From: Aotearoamyces nothofagi
Taxonomy: Eukaryota > Ascomycota > Leotiomycetes > Leotiales > Tympanidaceae
Reading direction: 5' to 3'
Assembly (NCBI GenBank): GCA_015345905.1
Contig: JADDTR010000004.1
Location: forward strand, 558,001-622,000
DNA: 64,000 bases
Each line of letters opens with the position of its first letter. Positions within the stretch are counted from its first letter, which is position 1. A program made the translations under genes and the position numbers. Shown here one piece after another: positions 43,582 through 55,570 of this stretch. Under the pieces are notes generated by a model, which was given only the letters and a program-made list of their open reading frames with translations, was not told the origin of the DNA and did no database searches.

Positions 43582-45033
43582 ATGTCATCAAGTCGATTTG
43601 GTGCAGCGCGCCCAAAGCGTGCTGGAGAAGAATTTGCGCGCACCCACCACCAAGATAGCGACGGGCCATCAAAGAAACCTCGTTTCGACGTTCGAAATCC
43701 TTCAGCATTGGCACCAGATGCGCCAGAAGAAGATGCAGTCCTTGAAGCAGATGTTATTGGAGGTACTGGCACTGGTACAAAGCGCAATGCTGTAAATCTA
43801 GACGGTTATGACAGTGACTCGGACAATGAAGGTTTTGATGCGCGCGCAGAGGAACGAGCGAAACAGAAGAAGGGGGATGTCAACCTATTCGAACAGCTGG
43901 ACAACTATAACGAGAAGGGTGCAAAGGATGGATCAAATGGACAGGGAGACCTAGACGAGGATGAAGATATGTTTGCGGATCTTGATGATGAGTTTGCGGA
44001 TGGAGATGAGGATAAATCTAATGTCAAGGCTGGCAAGAAGAGAAAGGATGTCACGTTTCTAGAAGAGGATGAGATCGAGGGCCAGGTCGCTGGTAGTAAG
44101 AGTGGAGGTCACATATCTGGGAATTTTGCTTTAGATCCTAACGGAAAACTCTCAACACATGCGATGGACGACAGGGAAAGTAGTGACGATGAAGAAGATG
44201 CAGCATTAGCAGCCCAAGAAGAAGATGTCGACGAAGAGGTAGGAGCTGGTGGGTTAAAGAGAAACGCGCCCAAAGTTGACGCATTCAACATGAAATCCGA
44301 ACAAGAGGAGGGCCGATTTGATGCTTCTGGGAATTACATACGGAAAGCAGGCGATCCGGACGCAAAGCATGACAGCTGGCTCGAAGGCGTAAGCAAGAAG
44401 GACATGAAAAAGGCCGCTGAAGCACACGAGAAACGGGAAGCCGAGAGGCGGCAAAAGCGTCTAGAAGACGATGCAATGCTCACCTCTGACATTCTACAAA
44501 CACTCATCCTCCGGCTAGAAAAGGGCGAAACCGTACTAGAAGCTCTCGCCAGGCTGGGCAAGGGCCAATCAAAAACCAAGAAGATCCCCAAGTGGAAGCT
44601 GAAAAAGCAGCAGAAGGCCGACGATGGCATGGACGTAGACGCCGACAAGACCGCCGAAGATCCCCTGCAGGTCAAGATCCGAGAAGCTGTCCACGCCATC
44701 ACGGGCGCTGCAGATCAGCTGCTCACAAGAGGCCAGACGGATATCTACGAGCAGGAGAGAGAGATGCTCATCAGGCAGTATCGGCGAGAGACGGGAGAAG
44801 ACTGGGTTGAGCCACCGGCAGAGGCAGTGGTAGAAGAGGCTGTAAATGGCGTGCGGCCAACGAAATTCTGGGAATATAGGTGGACCGATGGGCGAGATGG
44901 CGGGGTCAAGCAAGGGCCATATGATGGTGCAACGATGGTTGCTTGGCAGGAAGCTGGATACTTTGGAGAGGGTGTCGAGTTTAGGAGAGAGGGAGATGAA
45001 GGCGCGTGGAGCAGAATCGTTGACTTCTTATAG
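43582..45033 (+). CDS. LIN1: LIN1/CD2BP2-like GYF-domain protein of the U5 snRNP
   Basis: A single exon encodes 483 aa. It opens MSSSRFGAARPKRAGEEF and is mostly charged and unstructured, with several acidic blocks. GNYIRKAGDPDAKHDSWLEG (about 252-271), a conserved part of the family, comes before a Lys-rich helix. The GYF domain forms the last ~65 residues: FWEYRWTDG, KQGPYDGATMVAWQEAGYFG. CD2BP2/LIN1 binds the U5 protein PRP6 and is not part of the assembled tri-snRNP, which fits a role in U5 biogenesis. The family match is clear from the GYF signature and the middle block. Confidence 0.9.
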   Translation: MSSSRFGAARPKRAGEEFARTHHQDSDGPSKKPRFDVRNPSALAPDAPEEDAVLEADVIGGTGTGTKRNAVNLDGYDSDSDNEGFDARAEERAKQKKGDVNLFEQLDNYNEKGAKDGSNGQGDLDEDEDMFADLDDEFADGDEDKSNVKAGKKRKDVTFLEEDEIEGQVAGSKSGGHISGNFALDPNGKLSTHAMDDRESSDDEEDAALAAQEEDVDEEVGAGGLKRNAPKVDAFNMKSEQEEGRFDASGNYIRKAGDPDAKHDSWLEGVSKKDMKKAAEAHEKREAERRQKRLEDDAMLTSDILQTLILRLEKGETVLEALARLGKGQSKTKKIPKWKLKKQQKADDGMDVDADKTAEDPLQVKIREAVHAITGAADQLLTRGQTDIYEQEREMLIRQYRRETGEDWVEPPAEAVVEEAVNGVRPTKFWEYRWTDGRDGGVKQGPYDGATMVAWQEAGYFGEGVEFRREGDEGAWSRIVDFL

Positions 45034-45348
45034 CATGACTGAATGAACGCAAATATAAATCACGTACTACCTTCGTGACATCTCTAAGTTGTGATGATTA
45101 ATTATGGAGTGAGTCTACGATATTAAAGGCGAGCATTGCAAAATCTTTCATTATCGACTCTTGATGGAATTGTTGAGGAGCATTAATATGCACTCATATT
45201 ATGCTATATTACAGTACATTCCGAATTGACGAACAACTGCCGCTGATGCTAGTACTAGAATAACCGTAGGAAAAGACTCTGATGGGTATCAACTCTTGTG
45301 TATCCGTCCCAGATAATAAAATCCACGTGCAGACTTTGGTAGATGAAT
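45034..45348. other. Convergent intergenic region
   Basis: About 315 bp lie between the 3' ends of LIN1 and the RS-rich gene. No gene or repeat was seen. Confidence 0.5.
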
Positions 45349-47591
45349 CTAGAAGGCTGCACCACCAACACCCTCGCCAGCCATAATCCTAACCTGTCTT
45401 TCACTTAACTCACTTCTCAGTCCCATTGTCTCGCTATCACGCTCCAACTTGTCCCAAGTCCTCAAGCCCCTTCGTAACTTATCTTGCTGTTTATAAGCAA
45501 TCTCTCTTAATCTGTCTGACTCTTCTTCAGTCTTCTTCATCCTAAGTTCAAGTTCCTTTGGAATACCAGAAGACGGCGGGTCTATCTTGCCTCCAGGAAT
45601 TATTGGAGGGAGATTTGCGATCGCGGGATGGATTCTTGGGCCCGAAGGAGTGAAACTTTGGGTTCGATGGTAAGGGGATGAGGATGGAGGCTGAGAGGTC
45701 GTGCGTAAAGGACCGGTGGGCCAAGGTTTAGTATTCCATTCTGAAGACGATGAAGAGGCGGCTCGAGGCCCGGTTGGGATTCCACCTGAGGCAGATGCCG
45801 GTGTAGGCGCTGCGGAGGATGTGGGAGACGGGCTCGGTACTGGCTTGCTTGGAGGTGCAGCGCTCCAGCCGAAGCCAGATTCAGATCTACGATCGCTGAA
45901 TGATCCTCTGCCACCACCTCTTGGCACAGTTGGTTGGCGGATGGGCGCGTTATATCCTCGAGGCCCCGAAGGGACTGCGGCAGCTCCGAGACTATCAGAC
46001 CTGTTTGACCCAGAAATTGAAACAGACGTTGTGGGTGGAGATCTAACAGATGCTGCTGGGTTTCGATTTGCACTTGGTCCTGTGGGGGGTCTGAAGGCAG
46101 CTGGTCCCCGAGGTGGTGATCTAGCAGGAGGTGAACGGTCTCCATCTCTTGGTGTTGGGCGGATAGGTGATCGCTCTCGTGGAGTTGATTTTGCAGAATC
46201 TCTGACAGGCAAAGGAGATCTGTCGCGATGGTATGGCGAGCGAGTGCTCGGGCGATCATCTGTTGCATTGGACTGTACCACTGTACGAATATTTGGATGA
46301 ATCGGTGGCGAATTACGACGAGAGTCGTTTCCTGAGGTCATACCTGAAGATCGGTCTTCAGCGGGAGCTGATGAAGGTGATTGTCGTCTCCAAGTCAATG
46401 AGGTTGGTCCAGTAACTCTACCATCACGACGAGGAGGACTCTTTGATCGTGGTCGCCAGCCTCCGCGTGGTCCTGCTGGAGGTGACCTCCTGGAAGGCAA
46501 AGGTGATCTAGCGCGAGGCGGTGCTCGATCTCTATCATAAGGTGATCTAGACCTACGTCTGTAGACTATGTAAGCCAATGACTCTTGAAAATTACTGTAA
46601 GCGAACTAGTAATATATTCACTCACCTAACGTCTCTAGACTCATCTCTCCTAGGTGATCTTGGTCTCTCACGCCTATCATCTCTTCTTGGAGAGTACCTT
46701 CTTGGTGGGCTTCGTGCTCTAGGTGGTGTTCTCGCTCTAGGAGTTCTTGCTCTTGGAGGCGTTCTCTCTCGTGGTGGTGTCCTAGCTCTCTCCCTTGCTC
46801 TCCAGTTGGGTATATCTCTCGGAGGTGTGCGGTCTCTAGGGCGATATGTTATTGGAGATCGGGACCGTCGACGTGGTGAGCGATCTCGTCCACCTCGGTA
46901 TGTATCACCACCAAGCGGGGGAGTACGAGCACGCTCGCGTGGCGATGCTCTACCACGCTCTCTCCTCGGCGGTGAACGATCTCTGTCGCGATCAAAACGA
47001 GCATCGGATCTTGGTGGAGAGCGTGGACGGGCAGAAGGACGGTATGATTCACCAGCGCCCATCTTTGTGACTTCACCGTCACCACGACTATCGTATCTAT
47101 ATTTCAAGATAAATGTTAGCTTTAACTCAAACTCATGTTTGTTAAAAGTAAAATATTTGCTAGTACAAAGACTTTATTGCCAAACAGTTGTGACCATAAA
47201 TTTGGTCCCCCTTTGTGGATTAAATTCCATCCCTTAGCCAGGGATATGAGCTGTAATATAACAGTTGTCGCGACTGAGAATTGAATTGATAATGGCAGTT
47301 TTCCAGCAGGTGCAGCGTCTTTGCCCGGGGTGGTGGTATAGTATAGGTGACCCCGAATGTTGGCCAGGGTATAAGATAGTTATAACGACAGAGTACAGTC
47401 CTGGCAAAAAGGATAGCCGGGCAATTTGCAAGCTCCTGCAACAGAACACCAGAGGGTCTGAAACAGTGACATGGTACAAGATCGCAATGAGTGGCCTCGC
47501 TCTCCGCAGTTGCATCGTCCAGACAGTAGGCAGATATCTGAGAAAGGAAAAAAAACTGGGGTACGAACCTTCTATCACGGCCACGATCCAT
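45349..47591 (-). CDS. Arg/Ser-rich RS-domain protein, probably linked to splicing
   Basis: Exons are 47569-47591, 46626-47096 and 45349-46558, giving 567 aa. The start MDRGRDR is joined across a 472-bp intron (donor GTTCGT) to RYDSRGDGEVTKMGAGESYR. The first ~300 residues are RS/RSP/RTPPR repeats (RSPPRRERGRASP, RARTPPRARTP). A Ser/Pro-rich middle follows. The last ~90 residues contain a predicted coiled coil (ELELRMKKTEEESDRLREIA and on). The pattern is that of SRm160-like or serine/arginine repetitive proteins; fungi keep such a gene, usually annotated by composition only. The long first intron and weak donor make the 5' end less sure. Confidence 0.7.
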
Positions 47592-48191
47592 CTTGAGGAA
47601 CAAAGTTATTACACCCGACACTCTCCTTATTGCTGTGCGCTGCCGGGATGCTTTTTGTCGTAGTTGCGACTTTGGAAGTCCTGCCCGTTTGCAATGAGTC
47701 GGGCAGATTGTGAGGTCAAAAGTTTATCTGGGGTGACGCGAGGCGACGCGCTAGGGATACGGACGCTAATTTAGACAAGGCTGCTGCTGTTTAATGGCAA
47801 GGCTGAGAGTGTACACTATATTACAACTACAACTCTGCCCCTGGGAACGTGTTTATCCATCGGCGCATTTTATGTCGAATACAAAGGAAAATCTTTCAAG
47901 TTCATTTCATTTAAATGGAACCCAAAACCCCCCCAAAAAATGCATATAGAAAAGGTTTCTTGGAGAGAATGATATTATACCTGCAGGGATAGGCTCATGA
48001 GTTGAAACATGTTGACATTTGACAAGGTGGTTCGATACAACTCGTGTCATGGTTTATGTATCAATAAATAAATCTACCGTAATCATTATGCCCTGTATAT
48101 TGTCATCCTATAGCCTGCATGGCTTCTGTAACTCTAGCTACTAACGAGATGCATCATGAGTTATGCCTCTTAAGACCAATATCAATGTAAC
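47592..48191. other. Intergenic region between the RS-rich gene and ALF1
   Basis: About 600 bp hold the promoter of the RS-rich gene and the 3' flank of the tubulin chaperone gene. No gene was recognised. Confidence 0.45.
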
Positions 48192-49085
48192 TTAAATCTC
48201 CTCCATGTCCTCAAAATCATCCAGCACCGGCCAATCCCCAACCTCGACTCTCTCCGGCCTCACAAAAACGCCAAACTTCCCTTCGGCCTCCGCACCCCAA
48301 TATCTCGTTCCTTTAACACTGCCATCGTTCTTTCCCACCGGTTCATCCAATCGGACTCCAATCCAGGGTCCCAGTCCACCTGGAATCTCTGGCACCTCAC
48401 CCACATACTTAACCTCTCCCCTTTTCGCATCCTCTCCGCCGATTCTGCAGCGTTTTCCGACTGCAATGCCACGTGATGCTATTTCGGCTTGTAGAGCGAG
48501 GATTTTGGATTGCTCTAGGGATGGGGCGTTGGGGTCGAAACGACCCAGTTGGTGTGATTTCTTCCAGGCAAGTACGCTGTCGGATTTCTTCTCGTATTCG
48601 TCGACAGGCATGACATATTTTTCAACAGTGGAAGCGTCGGTGTAGTTGGGACGGGCCCCCGGTGGACGGGTGTCGAAGACCTACAGGTATTAGCTAGTCA
48701 TGCCTTGCAAGATCTACATATCTAGAGTCCGTAATAATTTATTTTCATTTATGCCAGAACTAGAAGATAGGAGACAAAAATGGGCCAACTGAATTATCTG
48801 CCACGTGACTTTGATTAAACCGAATGAACTCACGTGCAGCTCGGCATAAGGGGCCAAAGGGAAGGCAATCAGTTGCGTGTTCTCTTCATCAGCAGCCTCT
48901 ACTGGAATGCTTTGTTGTGCATTGACACGCAATGTAAGCCTTTGAGATAGAGGTGGGATGCCCGTTATGGGTTCAAGCTTTGCTTTCAACTGGCCGATCG
49001 TCCAGGAGGGTGTGATGCGGCGTTCTGAGGAGGAGTTGTCGGATGTGATTAGGAGAGGAACGTCCCCTGCTGTTTGCAACGACAT
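48192..49085 (-). CDS. ALF1: ALF1/TBCB, tubulin-folding cofactor B
   Basis: Exons are 48834-49085 and 48192-48680 (153-bp intron), giving 246 aa. Residues 1-84 are a ubiquitin-like domain (SWTIGQLKAKLEPITGIP). A linker includes DEYEKKSDSVLAWKK. The CAP-Gly domain begins near 160 with GKRCRIGG and contains GPWIGVRLDEPVGKNDGS; GKNDG is the microtubule/EEY-binding signature. The C-terminus DDFEDMEEI is the acidic tail typical of cofactor B. It binds alpha-tubulin and works with cofactor E. The first ATG in frame is at 49085; a TTG further upstream is ignored. Confidence 0.93.
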
Positions 49086-51660
49086 GTTGAGAGACCGTAG
49101 TAATTTCTTCTGATGAGTTTTCAAGTAATCAGATGTAACCGATAGAGTGCGATGATTGCTGCTGATAGTTGAGTTGCTGCTTGGTGGGTTTGCCAGATGC
49201 CGTCAAAGCACAGATTCTGCCTAGCGTCTTATTGTATGGCTTTCAATTATTCACGCCGAGTGTTCTTTACTGTTCAAGTCGACGGAGATAGACATTCCAG
49301 CTTCATTCTAACTGGAAATCTTCCATGCAATCCCATCTGATCGTAAAATTATGCGCACGACAAGCCACATGAGGCGCTTCACCAGCCACAGGGTGTAACT
49401 GCAGAAGCTGTGCAATTAAGTAAGGACAGTCCAGTACATCCGTTCCACCAAAGCGTCTTTTAACAACACCTTTTATATACTATCTTATATTTCTGTGCAG
49501 TTAAGCTACTGGTAATTCATTTCTTGGTGTTATGCTCTCTTCACCACGTGCAGTGCTCGAAATATCAGTTATTCGCCTTTTGACATAGTTCTTCCCGTCC
49601 CCACTTAATAGCCATAATGTCTGTTTACAGATCAGACCTGTGCTACGCTCCTTCATTTCGAAAATATCTGATGTTGACGGTTATCAGCATGAGGATGGAT
49701 GTCCCGACCCTGCATTATATCTATCTCTCACGCACGAGCATATCAGGTCCGATGGTACCCGGCTTTTGCGACGCCGGCTACCACAAAAGGCATTGTCCCT
49801 TACACCGCTCAAACATGCCAGGATCTCGAGACGTTCTTGAGCCCGTTGGAACACTATCACGCGCCGCCAATGCGGCGACAAAGGACTGAACACAAGACAC
49901 GGGAGCATCCTTTTTTAGACTTGCCGTACTTCCAGACCGCCTTATACTTGTATGCCTGTGCTTCCTTTTCTGCGCTATGAACTTGTCCTCGGCACCGATC
50001 TGACTTCCTGCACACACTTTTGACACCAATGATGCGGTAGACCGCCTGCCCGGTCAGTCTCATATGTTCTTCCACTGGACAATCCCCATTGTTGAGTGTA
50101 CAAACGCCAGTTCTCAAGAGCCCGAAGAGCCTATTAATCACTACAGCATGGTCGGAATCTGACCTGTCAAGAGATACCGGCCTAGGAGCAGCTGCATCGT
50201 TGGCACAGGTAATTGGGCACATTTATGCAAGCCGCAAGGAGCAATACCGACTGCCACTAGAACCGTGCAGCTGGGAGTTAATTCGTCTGATCTGCCACTT
50301 CATCAGCCAAATTCGTCGTGCAAGTTGATGACTATGACCAAAGCACAATCCGCAATTTCGCAGCGGGATTGTCCAACATGCCATCGAGCGTGGCATCCCG
50401 GCCACCTGGAAAGGATTCAAGCAAATGTCTAGCATCAGTTGTTGCACGCGTCACTAGCTTGGGCCTGCGGGTTTGGAGGATCGTGGCTAGGATGACGATG
50501 TGGTAGGACTCAGGAGTAGCCTCAATTGCTCATCGTCGGTACTCCGCTTCGAGCACCGTAGACAATAGGGATGCTGGAGTCTGTAGATGCTCGCTGCTCA
50601 CCGCCAGATGTGAGCAGCCACCGTTATATTCTATCAGATTGACAAACTTAGAACAGATCATCTACGTTCCGAGCCCTGGTAGGTTCGTGACAATGGCATG
50701 CAAACGGATCGAGGGCTGCGAGGTGGGTTTGTGCCTGACTTGTGTTGCTGTGTTATAATTATAATTGCTTTGTTTAGACAGCTAGCCGTCTGCTCAAGGT
50801 TTAGCTGACTGACATGTCATCGATGATGCAGCCAACACTGCGGTCGGGCATTAACAACAGTCCTGTCGGAGGCGCTGGAACGTGCCCCCCGGCTGATGGC
50901 GAAGATCGTGGTTCATGAGCGCTTTGGAGTCAATGCAAGCCATGCAAGCCATTGAAGATCTCTAACGGCCCTGTCCTTGATCGGAAATCCCTGCAAAACC
51001 ACAGTACTGACCGCCTGTTCACGGGCCCTAGAAAGGGAAAAAGGAACATCCAAGAACAGCTAAGCAGTCTAAGGCTGCGGTCCTCCTGGTCTAGCATGAA
51101 TGACTGGGCAGGACCCGTGGGGTTGATTGCGTGTATTGACCAGCGTCACGGGCGAAGCAGACAAAGGCTTCACCTCATCGCCAGCACCAGCGTGTCGACA
51201 GCGTTCGAAATGCCCAGGTAGGCCTGGCCACAGTCGGGCACAGCGAGGCGTTGACGTACTGGACTGTAGATGTAGAGCTCGCACTCGCACTTGCACTCGC
51301 CGCTGCTGGTCCTTGGTGGAAGATCAGACGGCGCACAGACATGAGCTCAATCTGGCAGCATCTGGCAAAGAAAGGCCACACCGCAGGAGCAGTGGCAGTG
51401 GCCGTAGCAGTAGCACAACAGTGTGAGGAATCGACCAAAGGAGCCATGATGCTCTCTGACCGCGGTTTCAGGAGTCCCTTTTCGCAACTATTGCTACTGC
51501 GGTGGCAGTAATGGCGGCGGTGGCAGCGGTGCAGTCCCTCCCGCATTCCTCAACGCCTGGTCGCTTCGGCGCTTCCAGGGAGCTCGGGACGCAGAGCTCA
51601 ACAAGCACATAGTTGTCCGGCCCATGCCTGACTCTGTAACGTCATCCGAGGCAACTTGGC

Positions 51661-51705
51661 CGCTGCTGGTCTCTGCTGGTCTCTGCTGGTCTCTGCTGGT
51701 CTCTG
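51661..51705. repeat. 10-bp minisatellite, four copies
   Basis: The unit CTGCTGGTCT is repeated about four times without change, so it is recent or under active slippage. Confidence 0.9.
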
Positions 51706-51884
51706 TTCTCCATCCCACTGCTACGGGCTGCCCTTCTCTTATGTTCATGCATGAATTCGTGGCCGTGCCTCAACTCTCACCACTCTCCACACTAATCCGT
51801 ATCCCTGTTTTCTCCCCCACCAGCGGTACAGCGCCAGCACTCTATCTCTATCGTGCGCGTTCCCGGACAAGTGTCCATGTCCAG

Positions 51885-51960
51885 CTTGCTTCCTGCTTCC
51901 TGCTTCCTGCTTCTTGCGCTCTGCTTCCTGCTCCCTGCTTCCTGCTTCCTGCTTCCCAGC
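51885..51960. repeat. 7-bp GCTTCCT minisatellite
   Basis: About ten copies of a GCTTCCT-like heptamer occur, with some variants (GCTTCTT, GCTCCCT). The strands are purely polypurine/polypyrimidine over short runs. Confidence 0.85.
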
Positions 51961-52661
51961 TTCCAGTTTCCCCCATGCACCGACTTTTGGATATCATGAC
52001 TTCCTCCAGCCTCTCTCTGTTTTAACTTTCTCTTGTCAGCTAGTCTTGACGTATACACCCGCTGGCGCTGGCTGGTACTTGTCCTTTTCGTCTCATCTGT
52101 GGCGATTGGCCAAGTATTATCTTTGGCCCTGCCAATCATGCCCACGTTGTGACGATCTACGCGAGCCGCCCGTCACCTCTTGACTTCTCTGAAATAAGGT
52201 CGCTGTCCTCATCTGAAGTACATGGAGCTCCCGTATTAGACTCCTTATTTACTATATCCTTGTAGGAGCCGTCGGTACTTGTAGTTCAACTTGCCTATTT
52301 TTACAGCTCCTTGATAGTGCACTATCATATTTCTCTGGGCAAGGCTCCTCCCGCCGTCTGGTCACGTCTCTAACGCGGTAGCTTGGACAAGGCTACGGAC
52401 TGTACGCCGTCAGGGTTTCCGGCTAAACAGGGCTATCAGATTCTCACAGGTGATCCGTCAGCCTCGACGGCATCTGCCCTTCAAACCGACAAGGTGGATA
52501 TCTCCCTCCTGGTGCAGGCTCCTGAGTCAAATGAGTCGGCTCCTCCTCCTCCACCGACACATACACACCACACCAGATCATCATCAGGCCCACCATCCTC
52601 AACAACGGGAGCCCCCCCTTTAAATGCCACAGCAGCCTGTGGCACCAGGGGGGAGCGTAAT

Positions 52662-53844
52662 ATGCCTCCTAATCCACCTAATCCAAGTGAGAATCCAGCG
52701 AAGAAGCAGAGCAAGTGGTCGGCGGAGGAAGACGCCTTGATTATTGATCTTAGAGGACGTGGAATGAAATGGGAGGATGTTTCCAAGAGGCTTCCAGGAA
52801 GGAGTGTTATTAGCTGTCGTCTACATTATCAAAACTACCTCGAACGACGAAGCGAATGGGATGAGGAACGAAAGAACAAGCTAGCAAGACTATATGAAAG
52901 GTATGTTTGATTTCAACATATCTAAGATGCTCCCTATAACTCCTATCTCGAGACCATCTCTACCTTCTAGTTACCAATCACCAATCAATTCTGGTGTATT
53001 AGATAAATCGATCTAACACCCAGCCAGATTTAAGCCAGAAATGTGGACTAGAGTCGCGGAAGAAATGTCCATCCCCTGGCGCGCTGTAGAAGCAATGCAC
53101 TGGCAACTAGGAGAAGCAGATATGGCACGTCGCGCCGGCGTAATTGCCTTTTCCCTCTCCAACGCCACGGTCGATGCTGCCGCTATCCAGCCACAAACTC
53201 GACATCCGCCCCCACCTCCTCAACATAGATACTCCCCTACGCGAGGACATGGACATTCCCATTCTCAGGCCGATACTCCAACCAGCCAGCCCCAGATTTC
53301 ACACCCCCCTCCACCTCCCCAGCACAGCTACTCCCCTCCGCGAGGACATGATCATTCCTATTCTCATTCGCACGATAGTACTGCATCTATGGCGACGTCG
53401 AGCCGATTTCAGCGAGGTCACCACCATAACCCGTCACGGAACCTTGCTGCAAGGAGAGATAATTTCCACCTGCCTCGCTCAGGCCCACCTCTTTTATCGC
53501 CTTCAGAAGGTGCCATGTTGGCCGGGATGGGTGACCTGGGGCGCGGGATGGGTGGAGGGGTAGGTGGGCCACCACCTCCGATGTTGCCAAGTGTGTCAGA
53601 GATGACGACTGGGATGAGTCCCTACAACACGCCTGCATATTCTATCTCATCACCAATGGGGGGCGGCTATACGAGTCCAGCACCGTTGCTACCATCAATC
53701 AGCTACGGATTTCCACCACGATCATTGACAGCAGCACCAGAAGTCCCACCACGACCGCAAACAGCGGCACCCGAAGTAGGGAAAAGGAGAGCAAGTCCCG
53801 ATGTTGCAACTAGTGAGTCATCAAGGAGACGGCAGAAACGGTGA
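52662..53844 (+). CDS. Two-repeat Myb/SANT DNA-binding protein
   Basis: Exons are 52662-52900 and 53028-53844, giving 351 aa from the first in-frame ATG (MPPNPPNPSENP). Repeat 1 is canonical Myb: KWSAEEDALIIDLRGRGMKW, EDVSKRLPGRSVISCRLHYQ. Repeat 2 is split by the intron: ERKNKLARLYERFKPEMW, RVAEEMSIPWRAVEAMHW. The rest is Pro/His/Ser/Gly-rich with a tandem duplicated block. The frame is open upstream of the ATG back to about 52383, with Pro/Thr-rich text typical of the N-terminus of this family. A 5' exon with the true start is therefore likely. It is a separate Myb class from the row at 22.7-38.7 kb. Confidence 0.8.
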
Positions 53845-54850
53845 AGCAATAGGGTCATTAAGAATGATATCAAAATACGAATGATACAAACACGAAAGAC
53901 AGAACGAGAACGGGGTCTACAGCACACCCTACACGAAACAGGCTACGACTAAATAGATGGGCAGGACAGAAGGGATAGGAAGGAAGTAAGGAAAGAGGGA
54001 CAGCATAGAAACAGACGATATGGCGATAAAAAAAATCGGAAACAAATCCTGCATTCAAGAGGCGCACAGCATAGCGTGGGGAGGACGAAGATCTAGGTAG
54101 CAGGAAAGAATGATTTTAGGACATTGTATTATAATTTATTTCTGCACCTGTTACTAGCTGGGCTTGCATCTGCCTACCGCACTCGAGCTTGCTTGTTTGT
54201 ATAGAATGTATGATACATAGTGGATAATTGTCATGACGTGCAGTGATTGTGATGATGCGAATTCCTGTGCGGTTGCGTGTTTGTATGAGCGTGTAAAGCG
54301 CCATGGCGGGATTTACTACACATCGTGACTAGGGATGTCTGATCCCTTAATAGCATGCTACCGTGCAAGATATGAGATACATCTTCTCACATAATCTCCT
54401 TCTGTTGCAATATCTCGTTGTGTATATATCCTGATAGCACTCACTCGATAATATAAGCCTCACTGAACCGTCCCGAATCTATCCATTCCTTCTTGCAATG
54501 CTCCGAGAATGAAGCCCTTTGCTACGGAGGAAGAGCTGCCGGGCCTAGCTGCAGCATCGGCAACAGTATTGGAAGCCGTCAAAGGGGCTGGAGTGCAGGT
54601 AAGATCTTGAATTTCGTTTCGGGGTTTATCGTAGGTTTGGACACTGAAGTTGCTTGGGCATTCACTTTTTAGATCGGAGCTATGGATCTCTGGCGTGGGA
54701 TTCGACGCCTTCTTAGCGGGCTCGTGCTTGGTGAATACCACCTTGGAACCAGTTGCTCTGCAGCCCTCACATTTGCGAACTGTGTTGAGGATCACCCTCT
54801 TCTCAGGTGCCTTCTCGGGTCGTTGGGAAGTCCGATCTGCTCCTGTCTCA
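53845..54850. other. Convergent region downstream of TRM9
   Basis: About 1 kb lies between the Myb gene and TRM9. A 157-codon minus-strand frame (54460-54933) overlaps the end of TRM9 in another phase; it has no recognised domain. Otherwise nothing was found. Confidence 0.4.
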
Positions 54851-55570
54851 TCACCTTGGACGTGACTTTCTTGCCGCAATGGCCCACCAGTTATCCTTCT
54901 CGTATCCGGACTGCAATACATCTCCACCAGCATCTCTTATGTTCTCTTCCAGCTCTCCCGACCGGTATAGATGGTAATATCTCTGGAACGTCGTCTCTTT
55001 GGGCTCAGACTTTTCTCCATTTCCTAGATCTTTCTTCCCGGTTTTCATTACCCACGGCACCATGACATCTTGTTCGTGGCCTTCGTCCCACCCCCTCCGA
55101 CTGTTCTTCTGTTCTAGTGCCCATACATATATCAGAGCTTTCCCTCCTTCTCTCAAACATTCAAGGATCGCCTGAATAGCTTCAATCCTTCGTTCTGGTG
55201 TCGAGAGATGATGGACGACGGCTATGCTAATCGCAAAGTCAAACCGTCCTCCATGGATCTCCGAGCCTCCATGTGGCAGAGATAAGTTGTCCGCAACTAC
55301 AGCAGAGTGAGGCTGATGTTGAGTAGCAATTTTAACTAGGTTCGATGACCGGTCACTTCCCACGATGAAGATGTCACGGTTGACAGTCAGGTATTTGCCA
55401 TTGCCGCAGCCGACGTCAAGACCAACCGAGCCAGGAGCTATTGAGAGGAGGAAGTCGTTCACGATAGGCCATGGTTTATAGCGAGTTGAAGAAAAGTGGC
55501 TAGCTATTTGCTCGTAGACTTCATGGACATGCTGTTCCTCGTACACTTCCGGCAGCAGAGCCGCAGCCAT
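54851..55570 (-). CDS. TRM9: TRM9, tRNA wobble-uridine carboxymethyl methyltransferase
   Basis: A single exon encodes 239 aa. The first ATG gives MAAALLPEVYEEQHVHEVYE; the open frame begins four codons earlier at a TTG. The class I methyltransferase core shows VGLDVGCGNGKYL (motif I, S-adenosylmethionine), then DNLSLPH, AISIAVVHHLSTPERR and GGKALIYVWALEQK. TFQRYYHLYRSGEL, near the end, is the AlkBH8/TRM9 signature. With TRM112 it forms mcm5U at tRNA position 34. It is divergent with the USP gene. Confidence 0.92.
   Translation of the reverse strand: MAAALLPEVYEEQHVHEVYEQIASHFSSTRYKPWPIVNDFLLSIAPGSVGLDVGCGNGKYLTVNRDIFIVGSDRSSNLVKIATQHQPHSAVVADNLSLPHGGSEIHGGRFDFAISIAVVHHLSTPERRIEAIQAILECLREGGKALIYVWALEQKNSRRGWDEGHEQDVMVPWVMKTGKKDLGNGEKSEPKETTFQRYYHLYRSGELEENIRDAGGDVLQSGYEKDNWWAIAARKSRPR

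Larger units (their letters stand above)
49086..52661. other. 3.5-kb gene-poor stretch with minisatellites
   Basis: No gene is supported. Open frames between 49617 and 50330 on both strands (for example 49857-50222 minus, Cys/Lys-rich) overlap one another and match nothing I know. GC content is higher than in most intergenic DNA here. The right end contains two tandem repeats (51661-51705 and about 51885-51955). It must also hold the promoter, and perhaps a leader exon, of the Myb gene that follows. Confidence 0.45.

Noticed and set aside
45600-46268. Long frames on both strands over the RS-rich gene
   Set aside because: Arg/Ser/Pro repeats make all frames open; only the spliced minus-strand frame gives RS repeats and a coiled coil.
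49857-50222. 121-codon Cys/Lys-rich frame on the minus strand
   Set aside because: Overlaps equally long frames on the other strand, with no domain, splice context or known similarity.
54460-54933. 157-codon minus-strand frame at the 3' end of TRM9
   Set aside because: It overlaps TRM9 in another phase and has no recognisable domain; it could be an alternative tail but nothing supports it.
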